A DNA stretch of 64,000 nucleotides from Psococerastis gibbosa (taxonomy: Eukaryota; Arthropoda; Insecta; Psocodea; Psocidae): contig OZ020489.1 of assembly GCA_963971405.1 (NCBI GenBank), forward strand, positions 39,546,539 through 39,610,538, given 5' to 3'. Shown piece by piece: positions 44,813 to 56,097 of this stretch (its first letter is position 1; every line of letters starts with the position of its first letter). The translations under genes and the position numbers were made by a program. The notes under the pieces are model-generated. The model was given only the letters and a program-made list of their open reading frames with translations. It ran no database searches and was not told the DNA's origin.

Positions 44813-47800
44813 ATGAAGATAATTTTAATTGGGTTCTTTATGGGTAAGTTTTAAAATTTCTTCTTCTTCACTTGCATTCGGGATACATCCGATAGTTTTA
44901 TGCGTCAAAGACAAACGTACCTATGTGACGGTTTCTTGCAATTGTAAAGTACATACTTAAATGTTTGCATTCGTACGGAAACAATACAAATAATGTCCGA
45001 AGTCCTTGGGGTTTTTGGCATTGGACAAGGGACTTAAGGGCCCCTATGGGTCCATAAAGTCCTTAAAAACGTACTAATTTACTTACTATTTATTTATCAG
45101 CACCATGGATTCGAGGCCTTTCGCGCATGCTACGATATATTACTTACTTATGTTCCAAAGGTGGCCCCAATACATGGTCTAAAAAGAGATAATCTTATTT
45201 GAGTTGTTGCCCCTACTCTGTCAATGAATTTCTAGCGACCAACCTCCCTCCATGCTGACATTCCTGTCACAGTCATAACTGCCTATATTGTTCATTATTA
45301 TTAAGTCGTGGATTTTAATGGATAAGGATTGGATTGATGTATTATTGATGATTAATCTATATATTTATATAGCTATTTATATTTTTGACGGTGCCGAGAA
45401 CATGCAGTAACTCTTATTGTAACACTGTACTGTATATGTGTTTAAAATGGCCTATTATAATTTCATTTCATTTCATTCCAAGCTACATGAGTGAAAATGA
45501 GAGGAGCATTATCAACTCTAACTGTTCTACGTTGATTCAGGCACAGAAGAAAGTCCATTTTTTTTCCAGCTGCATTTGCCGTTTTCTGTAATGCTTCCGC
45601 CATTGGACGTAACGAAGTTGCCGTCAGAGAATCGGACGATAACAATGAGGTTGATTCCGTGTCTGTCGATGCTGGAGCCACAACTAAGATCTTGGGGATT
45701 ATGGTAAGAGAGGTTTAGGTTGCATATTTTGAAGTCAGTACGATAAAGCGTCCAATAGTGCAACTGTCAATTTCAAAGTTACTACTGTGGAGATTATAAT
45801 TTCTTCAGTCTGAAGTCTAAAAATTATTAATTATTAAAAAATTGTTGGAGACTATTCTTGGTGATTGACTGACGTTGTTTAGGCATTGATAGTTAGCCCT
45901 GAGGACGCATTATCCTGCTAAAGTCGATGACATCTTTATAATAAAACTTTTTGTATTTCTCCAAATAACTTTTTACGGTGCTAAACATTTTAAATAGGCC
46001 ATTATTTAATATACTAGGTATATGCACCAGTTGAAAACTATAGCTGATACTAACTGAAAAACTTGCCTCAATTGGAAATTGGGATATTCATAACAATTCA
46101 ATCATTAAAAGAACCGGTCTGAGTTTACTGGAACATGCTTTCCTATTTACGAATTAGTTGATAATATGATAATTCCGTAGTAAATAATTTTTAATTGATT
46201 AAATTAAGGATCCATATCCCTTTCAGCACTGACTTTAATTCAGTTTAGTTGGCTCATAAACACGATTGTGAGCGTGTAAAATATGGTGCAATTTCTTCTA
46301 CAGTTTCGTCAAAAAATAGTAATTAGAACAACCAGTGAGAAAACACAGGTCTGAACTCTGTAGCTTCCGAGTGTTTCCAATTTATTTCATATCGTAGACA
46401 ATTGAAGACAGCCTCTCATGAGCATTAAAAAAATAGGCTACACACAGTATTTAATATGATTCTGTGACCAAGCAGTACAATCCGAGATGATAGGCGGTGC
46501 TCATCCCAAACAGTTGCTGAAGAGCCTATGAAATAACTTCCATTGAAGATGTTGACCGCAGTTGTTGTCGAAACGTTTGAAAGTACGCTCTCCAAATGGC
46601 CACTGCCTATCATCCCCCGGATTTTAAAATAATAATAAAGTCTTTATTAAAAAAATATATGCGGATACAGCGAGATTAGGGCCTATGGTCTTACAACTTC
46701 TTCTTCAAGTCACAGCCGGATGGCTGGTTAGCAGCAACATGTGACTTCGATGCCTCGAATTATTCATGGTTGCTGGTTCTTGGGATGCCACTTGGGCCTA
46801 TAATGCGGTGGTTTCCCCTTGCCTTCCGCATCCTATGCCGTTGACCGTCACTTGTTGCCAGGATCCAGATCGTCCGCCTTAAGGGAGCTTTTCGTCTCCC
46901 ATGGACAAGAGGGTGCCCATGCCCTAACTCCACGGAGTTAGGCGGGGGGTCTTTGACCGAACCCCACTCGGTACCTGCCTGTGTTAGCCGTCATTGAATG
47001 TTGACCATGCCCGCCCCTCACCGCGAGGAGGTATAGGTCAGGAGTTTGCTGAGGGGCAATATACACCTAACTGTACATTTCAACGATATAATTTAATTGA
47101 AATATAATTTAGTAAGCTACATTCATACAGAATATCAGTCATACCTTTCATTCAAGATAACAGACATACTAGTTCACACACACATTTTCTCACAGATTTT
47201 ACTGCTTCATCACGTACGGTAACTCCGGCTGAAAGCCTTTGTAATAATGAAATAATTCTGTTAATTATATTGACCGACAGCTTTTTTGTACAAAGGGCTC
47301 ATATTGAATCGCATAATAGTCAAAGCTCACTCAGTGCGATATGAGCAAATCAATAATAATAAATTGCAATGACTACTTATTTTCGTATAACAGAGGTCAA
47401 AGGCGCTGCGATTAGTGATAACCCATGGTAAAAAATTGCAGGCAACCACTACAGAAGTAAATAGCCATATGAAAATTTGTGTTCATAATTTCTGATAAGC
47501 TTTAATAATAACTGAAGAGGAAAATATTCTTGTTCTTCCTCTTCCCTCTTATGGTACCCGCGAGGGGGTCGCCCTTTCTTTTACTCGACTCGGTCGGACG
47601 CTAACGTCTTGAGCTCGGCCATTGTTTTTCCTCTTGCTCTGGCGAGTTGTTCCCCGAGGGTTGTCCTCGGTCTGCTGATAGGTCTTCTACCTCGTGGCCT
47701 TGCTTCCACCAGCCCCTGGCCTCTGGGTGGTCCTATTCTCATCCATCCTTTGGACGTGGTCAAACCATTTCAGCTGCTTGTTCTCGATAAGAGGAAAATA

Positions 47801-50800
47801 AGAGAAAAATATATAATTCCCAAAATAATTAAATGTATATGCTTTTATTGGAAATTAAATACTGTAGCTGATTAATTCATTCCTGTTGCAAAGGCTTTGT
47901 AACAGAGAAAACCTGGCTAAAGGGGTGTGGTCGATCTGAGTGAGAAATTCACACGTTTTGTCAACAACTACGGTTGACATCTTCTGTATATCTCGCAAAT
48001 GCTTCAATTAACCCTTTGAGGTACACATTTAATTTTTTATTATAAAAAAATAAATTTTAATGAAAATGGCAGCCAGAATCAAAAACATTGCCCGGTAAAA
48101 TTTTAAACCATGAAGCTTTGCCCGTCTGTACTATAGTTTTAGCGTCGGACAGGTGTAGTCCCACTACCTACAGAAGTTTAAACCTCCCATACTTAGTTTC
48201 ACTTCAAAAACATTAAGTAACATGTATTGAAGTGTCAATTTTCTACAATACGTTTCATATCCCTTTCACAATATTATGGTTTCAGCGCGCTAATCTAAAC
48301 TACAGGACCTGCCTTTTCAATGTCATGACTTCCGATGTTGACTATGAATCTGCTACTACCGCAATTGAAATATACAAGGTTCTCTGCAAGTAAGTTGTTT
48401 TTATCGACATACATAAAAACCAATCTAATTAACCGGATGATGTCAAAATGCTCCAAACCCACAGATCGGATTGTGATGAAATTTTGTTAGGGGAGGGGGT
48501 ACGCTTTATGAGAGCGTATATAAAATTATGGAGCGTATATAAAATTATGGAGCGCATAAAAAATTATGGAGCGTATATAAAATTATGGAGCGTATATAAC
48601 ATTATGGAGTAGCCATTCACTCACACGTCTGCTACAGCACCCGTCTGCTGTTTGCTCTGTTGAGCTCTCTGAGTTCACTGTCGAAAGTAAAACTATTAAA
48701 TTGCTTTATAAGAGCTTTGTATAAAAATTATGGAGTAAACATTCACTCACACGTCTGCTACAGCACCCTTCTGCCTTCTGCTCTCTCGAACTCTCTAAGA
48801 TCACATTTAAAAGTAAAACCTTTATGCTTAATCTAGGTGCTATAAAAATTATGGAGTAACCATTCACTCACACGTCTGCTATAGCACCTTTCTGCCGTCT
48901 GCTCTCTCAGATCACTCTCGAAAGTAAAACATTTAAATTGCTTTATAAGAGCTATAAAAATTATGGAGTAGCCATTCACTCACACGTCGGCTGCAACACC
49001 TTTCTGCCTTTTGTTCACTCGAGCTCTGTCAGATCACTCTCGAAAGTAGTCTAAAACTTTTAAATTGCTTCATAAGAGCTATAAAAATTATGGAGTAACC
49101 ATTCACTCACACGTCTGCTACAGCACCCTTCTGCCTTCTGCTCTCTCGAGCTCTCTCAGATCACTCTCGAAAGTAAAACTTTTAAATTGCTATATAAGAG
49201 CTATAAAAATTATGAAGTAGCCATTCACTCACACGTTGGCTGCAGCACCCTTCTGCCTTCTGCTCTCTCGAGCTCTCTCAGATCACACTCGAAAGTAAAA
49301 CTTTTAAATTGCTTTATAAGAGCTATAAAAATTATGAAGTAACCATTCACTCACACGTCTGCTACAGCACCCTTCTGCCGTCTGCTCACTCGAGCTCTCT
49401 CAGATCACTCTCAAAAGTAAAACTTTTAAATTGCTTTATAAGAGCTATAAAAATTATGAAGTAACCATTCACTCACACGTCTGCTACAGCACCCTTCTGC
49501 CTTCTGCTCTCGAGCTCTCTTAGATCACTCTCAACGTCACACTACCGTCGTAGCCTTGGTCTTCCTTACCAAGAAGCTATACAGCCTTGTATAGCGCTGT
49601 CCTCGCCGTCTGGCACACGTGCAAGTATGCAACGCGTCCGAGCCGCCCGACACGACCTTTCTTGACCTTTGCCACAATGATAGGTTTCTCGTAATAGGTA
49701 TAAAACTCATTGATTCCTTGTTAAACTATTCTAACTAAAATTATTATCTGTTTGTATAAGGGCAACCCAAAAAGAAGCATTTATGCAGTGCCAGCGAGAT
49801 TTGCGCAACAACCTGAGACCTTATCTTGTGGACCAAATGGAACCCGTGGAAATAGCACTCAATGTATCCAGCGCTATTATTAGCTTCGGATGTGACGACG
49901 ATGCCAAAAATCTGGAAGGTAACAAATCTCTATTGCACATAATAACAATTAGATTACATTTGAAGGATTTTTTAGAAGAAGGCGGCGTTATGTGGATTAA
50001 AAAAATTCCAAAATTTCCTACTACTCCCATTCAACTTCAACTACCAGGCAATTCAAATATGCAGGTGAAATCCATGAATCTGACGAAGCAGAAGAATCCG
50101 GGATGACAGACCATGGTCGATCTGAAAGCGTACTTTGAAACGTTTCGTCAACATCTGCGGTCGACATCATTAGTGGCAGTGCGTAGACTGCTGTTGCTGC
50201 TGAGCCTCCGAGATGATATCTTAGAAGTTCATGCATTTTTTTTCAGATTTTGAGAAATCTAGAGGTGTTGAGTGTCTCAATAACAATAGGAACCAGATTG
50301 AATCCTGCATTGAAGGTGTTATTGGAGTCAACAAATACGCATCCGCAAGTGACATAGCCCTTGGTGTGAGTCGTAAAGTCACCTCGAAGACTGAAGGATG
50401 CACGTAAGTAAAGATTTGGTAAACATGTGACGTATAACCATTGAATATATAAGACTATTCGACGGAGAATTTTCTCTGATTTTCCGATGATTCCAAGCGC
50501 TCATATTTAAATTCTTTCAGTTATTGCCCTTTGACCCAGTAAAAATGATACACCCATATTATCCATTTCGGTACCTGTATTAATTGATAAATAGAAAAAC
50601 ATGTATGGGTTCTTCAGTTTGGCCTTCCACCTTCTTGCCTGCGTTAAATTCTTGGGAAACCAGAGGGTATGACTCATCATTTTCAAATAGTTCAAGAAAG
50701 ACATCAGGAAAGTCCACCCCGATCCTGACCACCCTGAGCATGGGGTTCTAATCTAAAAAACGGTCTGTTTCTTCCAATTTATTTTCTTTTTCTCCTACTC

Positions 50801-51359
50801 CTTCACTTCTTTCACTTCACTTCACACACTCCTCTACCTCCTCTACTCCGTCATCTAGTACCTACTTCATCTTCTACATCCTCATGTTCTACTATTTCAT
50901 GTTCTACCCCATCATCTTTTACACCGTCATCTTCCACTCTTTCATCTTCGGCACCCCTTCCTTTTTATGGTTCTATGGGTTGTAATCTAAAAAGCGCCCC
51001 GCCTCCTGTTTCTTCCGATGTATGTTTTTTTTCTCCTACTCTTTCATCCTCTACTCCGTCTTCTAATCCTTCATCTTCTACATCTCTATGTTCTACAATT
51101 TCATGCTCTACCCTATCATCTTTTACACCTTCATCTTCCACTCTTTTATCTTCAGCAACCCTTTCTTTTTATGGTTATCTATTGAAGTACCATATTCAAA
51201 ACATGGTTCTCTAATTTCAGCAAACTCGGTGATCTACGTAAGTGTGTCGTGAGATCAATGCGCTACTGCAGACCTACCACTTCTGCGAACATCATCAACT
51301 CTCTGATGCTTCGTGTGGAGTCTACCATCGGTTGCCAACTGCCTACATATGTGAACTAA
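44813..51359 (+). CDS. DUF1397 / 27-kDa hemolymph glycoprotein-like secreted protein, copy 1 (6 exons)
   Basis: Coding exons read from splice sites: 44813-44843, 45570-45703, 48286-48389, 49761-49918, 50247-50403, 51221-51359. All introns are GT-AG, phases 1,0,2,1,2, giving 723 nt and 240 residues. Exons 1-2 encode a signal peptide: Lys at 2, a hydrophobic run, then Asn-Ala-Ser-Ala, with cleavage predicted after about residue 21. The mature part is Cys-rich. Exon 4 ends in GCDDDAKNLE, exon 5 carries ECLNNN and ESCIEG, and exon 6 carries LRKCVV, YCRPTTSANI and a final IGC. This Cys spacing and the roughly 220-240 residue length are those of the insect DUF1397 family, secreted hemolymph proteins whose molecular role is unknown. 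Intron 2 holds a LINE tail and a second non-LTR end, intron 3 a satellite array, intron 4 a family D repeat. AATAAA lies about 75 bp past the stop. Family assignment is from remembered Cys pattern, not a search; the exon structure is seen directly. Confidence 0.86.
44965..45085 (+). repeat. Family F repeat in intron 1 of DUF1397 copy 1
   Basis: 'acggaaacaatacaaataatgtc', then 'ggggtttttggcattggacaagggact'; same block order as 18470-18660. Confidence 0.5.
46110..46200 (+). repeat. Family A left-end fragment in intron 2 of DUF1397 copy 1
   Basis: 'gaaccggtctgagtttactggaacatgctttcc' and 'taaataattttt'. Confidence 0.6.
46460..46625 (+). repeat. Family D repeat
   Basis: 'cattgaagatgttgaccgcagttgttgtcgaaacgtttgaaag', ending 'cccggatttta'. 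Confidence 0.55.
46633..47215 (-). repeat. LINE-type 3' tail (S3) interrupted by a second element
   Basis: S3 tail 46633-46691 ('aataaagtctttatt' to 'cgagattagggcctatgg') continues at 47056 ('cacctaactgtacattt') to about 47215. The ~365-bp insert between starts with the same RTE-like end as 29829-30030 (antisense RSHMLLPTSHPAVT) and includes a GC-rich stretch to 47050. Confidence 0.65.
47525..47785 (-). pseudogene. RTE-like non-LTR ORF2 C-terminus, antisense, in intron 2
   Basis: Antisense reading gives QLKWFDHVQRMDEN, then after a frame change RPRTTLGEQLARARGK and ELKTLASDRVEWK. Both the 'W..HV.RM' and the final 'A.DR..W' signatures are usual at the end of RTE-type reverse transcriptases. 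Confidence 0.7.
48500..49540 (+). repeat. Satellite in intron 3: 19-bp repeats, then ~122-bp units x8
   Basis: 48505-48605 has five copies of 'ggagcgtatataaaattat'. Then eight units run from 48603, 48731, 48853, 48963, 49089, 49211, 49333 and 49456. Each begins 'tggagtaaccattcactcacacgtctgctacagcaccc' and passes through 'gctctctcgagctctctcagatcactctcgaaagtaaaac' to 'ataagagctataaaaatta'. Starts 116 bp after the exon 3 donor. Confidence 0.9.
50080..50240 (+). repeat. Family D repeat filling intron 4 of DUF1397 copy 1
   Basis: 'cgtttcgtcaacatctgcggtcgacatcattagtggcagtgcgtagactg' ends only a few bases before the exon 5 acceptor at 50246. Confidence 0.6.
50745..51180 (+). repeat. Pyrimidine-rich duplicated block in intron 5
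   Basis: Two ~220-bp units of 'catcttctac'-type sequence, each ending 'tttttatggtt'. The 79-codon Ser/Thr-rich frame 50975-51211 is translation of this repeat. Confidence 0.6.
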
Positions 51360-51430
51360 CTGAAATTGTTGATACAATTTAATTATGCCACGATATTGTG
51401 GTCTGCCTCTTGTTATTCATTATAATGGAA

Positions 51431-51436
51431 AATAAA
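51431..51436 (+). terminator. Candidate polyadenylation signal of DUF1397 copy 1
   Basis: Canonical AATAAA 72-77 bp after the TAA stop, before the next family C repeat begins near 51462. In an AT-rich genome the hexamer occurs often by chance; position is what supports it. Confidence 0.4.
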
Positions 51437-51461
51437 AAGGTAGGCTAAATGCAAAGTTTGT

Positions 51462-52205
51462 TGTTTGTTTTCCAACGCCTGCTTTCAACATTTCTGCTTT
51501 AAGCCATCCTGTCAGCCTAGCGGGAGGAGTGAGTCTGTTCGCCCATTCCATTGACCGGCTAGGGCTATTTCCAACAACGGTGACGTGGTAGCAGACAATC
51601 AAGACTTAGGTAGCGTCTCCACCGACCTCGCATTGCAGAATGCAAATGATATTGACGGAAATTAGAATTTTTCTTTTTATAGAAATCTATTAAAATGTTT
51701 GTACTTAACATATCCCATGACGCCATTATTTAATATTAGTTTATTTGTTTGTGATTTTACTGTATGATCATTGATCAATTTTAACTATGGCATAGAGGAA
51801 AATAAACATTTCCGTCAATTCTGCAATGCGAGGTCGGTGGAAACGCCACCTAAGTCTTGAATGTCTGCTACCACGTCACCGTTGTTGGAAATAGCCCTAG
51901 CCGGTCAATGGAATGGGCACCTTAAGACTTGAGACAACCTTAGGGCAGACTCCTTCACCTCAGGGAGAAGGCGAGCTCACTGACAGGGTTGACCTGTAGT
52001 GAACCACTAAAGGAAAATAGTCAAGTCCCACGATTAATTCAGAGGTTACCACAACTCGACACGAGCTTAGAATAGATATAAGCATCGGTGTGTTATCATG
52101 TCCCACAATGTTCCCCTCTCAACGCTCTGCACCCTACCAAGTTTGCTGCAGTTTGGAATAGGTTCTTTTCTCATCATGGATCCAACTTAGCATAGCCGTC
52201 GGCGC
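51462..52205 (+). repeat. Family C repeat split by an H1 MITE
   Basis: Head 51462-51539, MITE 51540-51921, body 51922-52205 ('ttaagacttgagac' to 'caacttagcatagccgtcggc'). Confidence 0.7.
51540..51921. mobile_element. Harbinger-type MITE (group H1), 382 bp
   Basis: Same ends and core as 38420-38807; the first bases are lost. TTA follows at 51922. Confidence 0.78.
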
Positions 52206-52564
52206 TAATTGCGAAAATGGTCGGTTTCCATGCAACGAAATGACCATAGCCCATAATAATATTCTCAGCCAATAATTGAAGATGACTAAACCAAGTGTAA
52301 TAGCGGCGTAAATGACTGCAATTTGGTGAATTGATATGGCAGAAACGTATTCGAAGGTAAATACCTATAGATAAATCGAGGAGTAGGGGAATTATATTTC
52401 ATATCATTATCCTTGTATTATATTATTACTAATTCCGAGGAATGAGCGATTTTGTACCGAAACTAAGGTACCGTACCAACTGTTGTGCTGACAATTTTAT
52501 TCATATGATTCACTCTGGACAGTTAGGTCTAAATGTAATACAATTAATTGTGTACCAGCGAATA

Positions 52565-52762
52565 GTCCACGCAAAATGAGAAAAGTAATGGACATGGAAT
52601 GTTTTGATCCTGTGCAACACTATAAAAATATTCCTTGCACCATTTTGTGTTACCTTGTTGCATTGGATGCAAGGCATAACAAAAATTGTGCACAGAATTT
52701 GTTTACAGTGTTGCACAGGATCAAAACATTCCATGTCCATACTCTTCTCATTTTGCATGGAC
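52565..52762. mobile_element. Hairpin element, 198 bp
   Basis: About 57-bp arms: 'gtccacgcaaaatgagaaaag' to 'gatcctgtgcaacact', inverted at the right with few mismatches. The centre has 'tgttgcattggatgcaaggcataac'. Non-coding; type unknown. Open frames on both strands are its arms. Confidence 0.75.
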
Positions 52763-52972
52763 TATAACTATGGCCTGCTCACTGCTGTCATTAATTGTGC
52801 GAAATTATTGGCCAATCAGTGCGCTAGTTACATGTCTTTTAGACTACTGATGGGTAGGCTCCCTCAAGTCATAAAAGACTTGTAATGGTGACTTAGAAGG
52901 CAATTTGGAGGCAACTCCCTAGCAGAAGCATGATTGAGAAGAAGCGAGAGAGAGCGGATATGATTAGGGTTA

Positions 52973-53396
52973 GGTGCCCATTCCACATAAGTACAACGTC
53001 AATGAAAATTATGAAATTGAAGGGCATTTCAATTTTACTCTATGCCATTGTTAAAATTGATCAATGATCAATTGATAATAGAGTAAAATCACAAACAATG
53101 AAACAATCTAAAATTAAAAAATGGCGTCATGTGATATGACAAGTACAACTATTTTAATTGATTTCTCTAAAAATAAAGCATTTCTGTATAAAAATTATAA
53201 TAAGGATTAAATAATAAGGCGACGAAGAAAACAAATACAATTTCAAGAAACAAATTTCAAAAATTTGGCGCATACGCTTCAATTGAAAATTGTCAATTTT
53301 TGAAAAACATATGGAAAGGCCCCCATCAATGAGAAATTGAAATGTCCTTCAATTTCATAATTTTCATTGACGTTGTACGTATGTGGAATGGGCGCC
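52973..53396. mobile_element. Harbinger-type MITE (group H3), 424 bp
   Basis: Ends GGTGCCCATTCCACATAAGTAC and GTACGTATGTGGAATGGGCGCC, then ~35-bp inverted arms 'aatgaaaattatgaaattgaagg'. The centre shares AATTGATCAATGATCA and 'aaaatggcgtcatg' with group H1. Flanks TTA/TAA. Confidence 0.78.
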
Positions 53397-53434
53397 TAAG
53401 TGTGTTGATATTGTATTATATTTATTGTATACAT

Positions 53435-54314
53435 CAGGGGTTCTCAAACTGTGGTCCATGGATCACCGGTGGTCCATGGGCCAAAGTAATAAATGAGAAA
53501 ATAAAGTAGCTGAGCCATTGGAAATTAGAAATAAAATACAGTAAGTTTTGGCACTGAACTGTAAAATCCGCCCGATACTAGTTCTTAACATTTAATCAAA
53601 TATTAGCACTTAATTTTAGGCGCCCATTCCACCGACCGGCTAGGGCTATTTACGAAAACAGTGACGTGGTAGCAGACATTCAAGACTTGGGCGGGGTTTC
53701 CACCAACCTCGCATTGCAGAATTGACGGAAATGTTTATTTTCCTCTATGCCATAGTTAAAATTGATCAACGATCATAGAGCAAAATCACAAACAAACAAA
53801 CTAAAATTTAAAAAAATGGCGTCATGGGATATGTTAAGTACAAACATTTTAATAGATTTCTATAAAAAGAAAAATTCTAATTTCCGTCAATGTAATTTGC
53901 ATTCTGCAATGCGACGTCGGTGGAAGAGCCACCTAAGTCTTGAATGTCTGCTAACACGTCACCGTTTTTGTAAATAGCCCTAGCCGGTCGGTGGAATTGG
54001 CGCCTTAGGCTTTAGACAGTTTTAGATACAGTTTTGATACTTCAATACGTTTTAAGATCCTTTTAAACAGTGCTTTCGAAAGGCCACTATGGATAAATAG
54101 CACTTTTGATCTCGTGTGTCCTTTACGCCACCTAAGTCTTGAATGTCTGCTACCACGTCACCGTTTTTGTAAATAGCCCTAGCCAGTCGGTGGAATGGGC
54201 GTCTTAAGCACAAGCTACCTAATTTGTGTCCTAGATTTTCCGATTTTTCTATCCCACCCTATCATAAAATTAATAATCTAGTGGTCCACGGGCAAAAAAG
54301 TTTGGGAACCCTTA
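53435..54314. mobile_element. hAT-type MITE split by H1 MITE sequence
   Basis: Second copy of the 13080-13420 element: CAGGGGTTCTCAAACTGTGG at the left, 'gtggtccacgggcaaaaaagtttgggaaccctt' at the right, interrupted from 53616 to about 54210. Confidence 0.7.
53619..54004. mobile_element. Harbinger-type MITE (group H1), 386 bp, nested in hAT MITE
   Basis: GGCGCCCATTCCACCGACCGG and its complement, with TTA on both sides (53616-53618, 54005-54007). An extra right-end fragment of the same family follows at 54126-54205. Confidence 0.82.
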
Positions 54315-54540
54315 GTAGCCTATACATTAAGCGCAAGTCCTTTTATTTGGTTCAGCCTCTTATATCGTCAAATAGTCAATAACAGTACTACGAGCACCTA
54401 ACTACACATATGGAGTACCTGTACATTCCTAAGAACCTCAGGAATAAGTCAAACGTACTTGCGTCATTTTTAAATGCTTACGATTTAATTAATTTGTTCT
54501 TAAAACTCATCCATCGTGCGCACAAACGTTGTACAATTTT

Positions 54541-54757
54541 TAATAAATAAATAAATAAGGACTTTTTGTGCTATTACTAAGCCAACCTAGCGGAGTTAGG
54601 GCTATAAAGCCCTTTCTTAGACTCAACTAGGAAGGCCCGGGACCGCCTGCTTTTCATGCCCTCCGAAGCATGGCCAGAAAATGTAGGAAGTGTAGGCCTC
54701 GAACCAACAATCCTTCGGGTGAAAGTCAGAGTCCATACCACTACTCTACATGTCCAT
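54541..54757 (-). repeat. SINE-1, full-length reverse copy
   Basis: From the TAAA end to 'gtaccactactctacatgtcc'; the B box is mutated to 'cctcgaaccaac'. Confidence 0.75.
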
Positions 54758-54834
54758 TTTATGAATATTCATCAGGGCCCCGGGCCCTCGTCCTGTATAA
54801 TACTATACTATGTACTAGGCTACAATAGCATATA

Positions 54835-54976
54835 GGCGCTTATTCCACCTACGTCAATGGTCAATAGTAAATGTGGTTTTGACGTGGTAGCAGACATTAA
54901 AGACATACTAAAAATGTCTGCTACCACGTCTAAACCACATTTACTATTGACTATTGACGTAGGTGGAATAAGCGCC
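54835..54976. mobile_element. Harbinger-type hairpin MITE (group H2), 142 bp
   Basis: Nearly perfect palindrome with ends GGCGCTTATTCCACCTACGTCAA, inner GACGTGGTAGCAGACATTAA arms, and TTA at the right flank (ATA at the left). Confidence 0.82.
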
Positions 54977-55002
54977 TTAGTCGTCTCAGTGGAACCACGT
55001 TT

Positions 55003-55775
55003 TTGCTTTCCTATTTTCACATTAGTACAAAGACTGTCAAAAGTTTCGGTTTTGAGATTTCAGTGGGTTTACACATTTTGGGGTTGAACACAAAAAATGT
55101 CTGTCCTACGCTTTGCTGGCACTATACATCGGTGTATTTAGATTTGGCATAATTTAGTAACAGATTTACAGTAATCACACGAGAATTTTTTTTATTTTGG
55201 GCTCAATTTTGGGTCTTACACTCCAAAAACAAAAACAAAAATGGCTGAAAAAAGTAGGTCTATTGCGCAACGATTACCTTTAAATTCACATATTATATAG
55301 TCGTTATTAATCCAATTGGTCGCTTACCCCCTGATATATTGGTTCTGAGGGTGAAAAGATAAAAAAAAAATACTCAATTTTCACGAAAAATGAGTAAAAA
55401 GTATTTTTTCTGTGTAACCTTTCTATTGGTGGGTTTCCTAAATTCCAATGTGTTTTAGCTGTTAAGTAGAGTCACAAAAAGCAACAAGTTGCTTCCCCGT
55501 GTAAATTTTTGGTTTATAATAAAATAATATTCTTTTAAAAAGTGATGGATAAGTAATTGTGCAGTGCTTAACGGTATTATATTGGTCGGTTCGTTCTAGA
55601 CTATGCAATCGTCCCATCGATCCCAATGCTTTGGGATAGGGAAAATCGACGCAACCGAAATAAAACACTAGGACAATTATTTATCACGGAACTACTCACT
55701 TTGTCTATCTCGGTACCTACACTATAATTGATAAATATGAAACATGTACGGGTTAACTCGTACAGATTCTTTCTA
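55003..55775 (-). repeat. Family A element, divergent full-length copy
   Basis: Keeps family block order in reverse ('ttgctttcctattt', 'gtcctacgctttgct', 'gtcgttattaat', 'tttctattggtggg', 'acatgtacgggttaactcgtac') but with few identical runs, so an older subfamily. Confidence 0.6.
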
Positions 55776-56097
55776 AAGTGCACTGTCTAAATACGGTCTT
55801 CATACAACCATCGCAATACGACGAAAGAAACTAGAAGTGCTCCCATGAAGTCATATCGTACGTACTATATATGCAGTATACACATCAACAAGTGTTTTTT
55901 CCCCTTTTTTTTTAATGATAATGTGATGCAATATTATGCAATGATTGTTTTACACTCAACCATTTTCCCATTCCCATAACATTCATTGGTATCAAGTACT
56001 ATCATTGTTAAGTAAGCCGCTTAGTGTGTCTTTTGTTGTCATTTTCAGATTATATAATATTAAATTTAAATAAAAGTAACATATTGAAAGGAAAACT

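Noticed and set aside
47609-47875. 88-codon forward frame, Pro/Leu-rich
   Set aside because: It is the complement of a recognisable antisense non-LTR ORF2 C-terminus.
50975-51214. 79-codon Ser/Thr-rich frame
   Set aside because: It lies in intron 5 of DUF1397 copy 1 and translates a pyrimidine-rich duplicated block.
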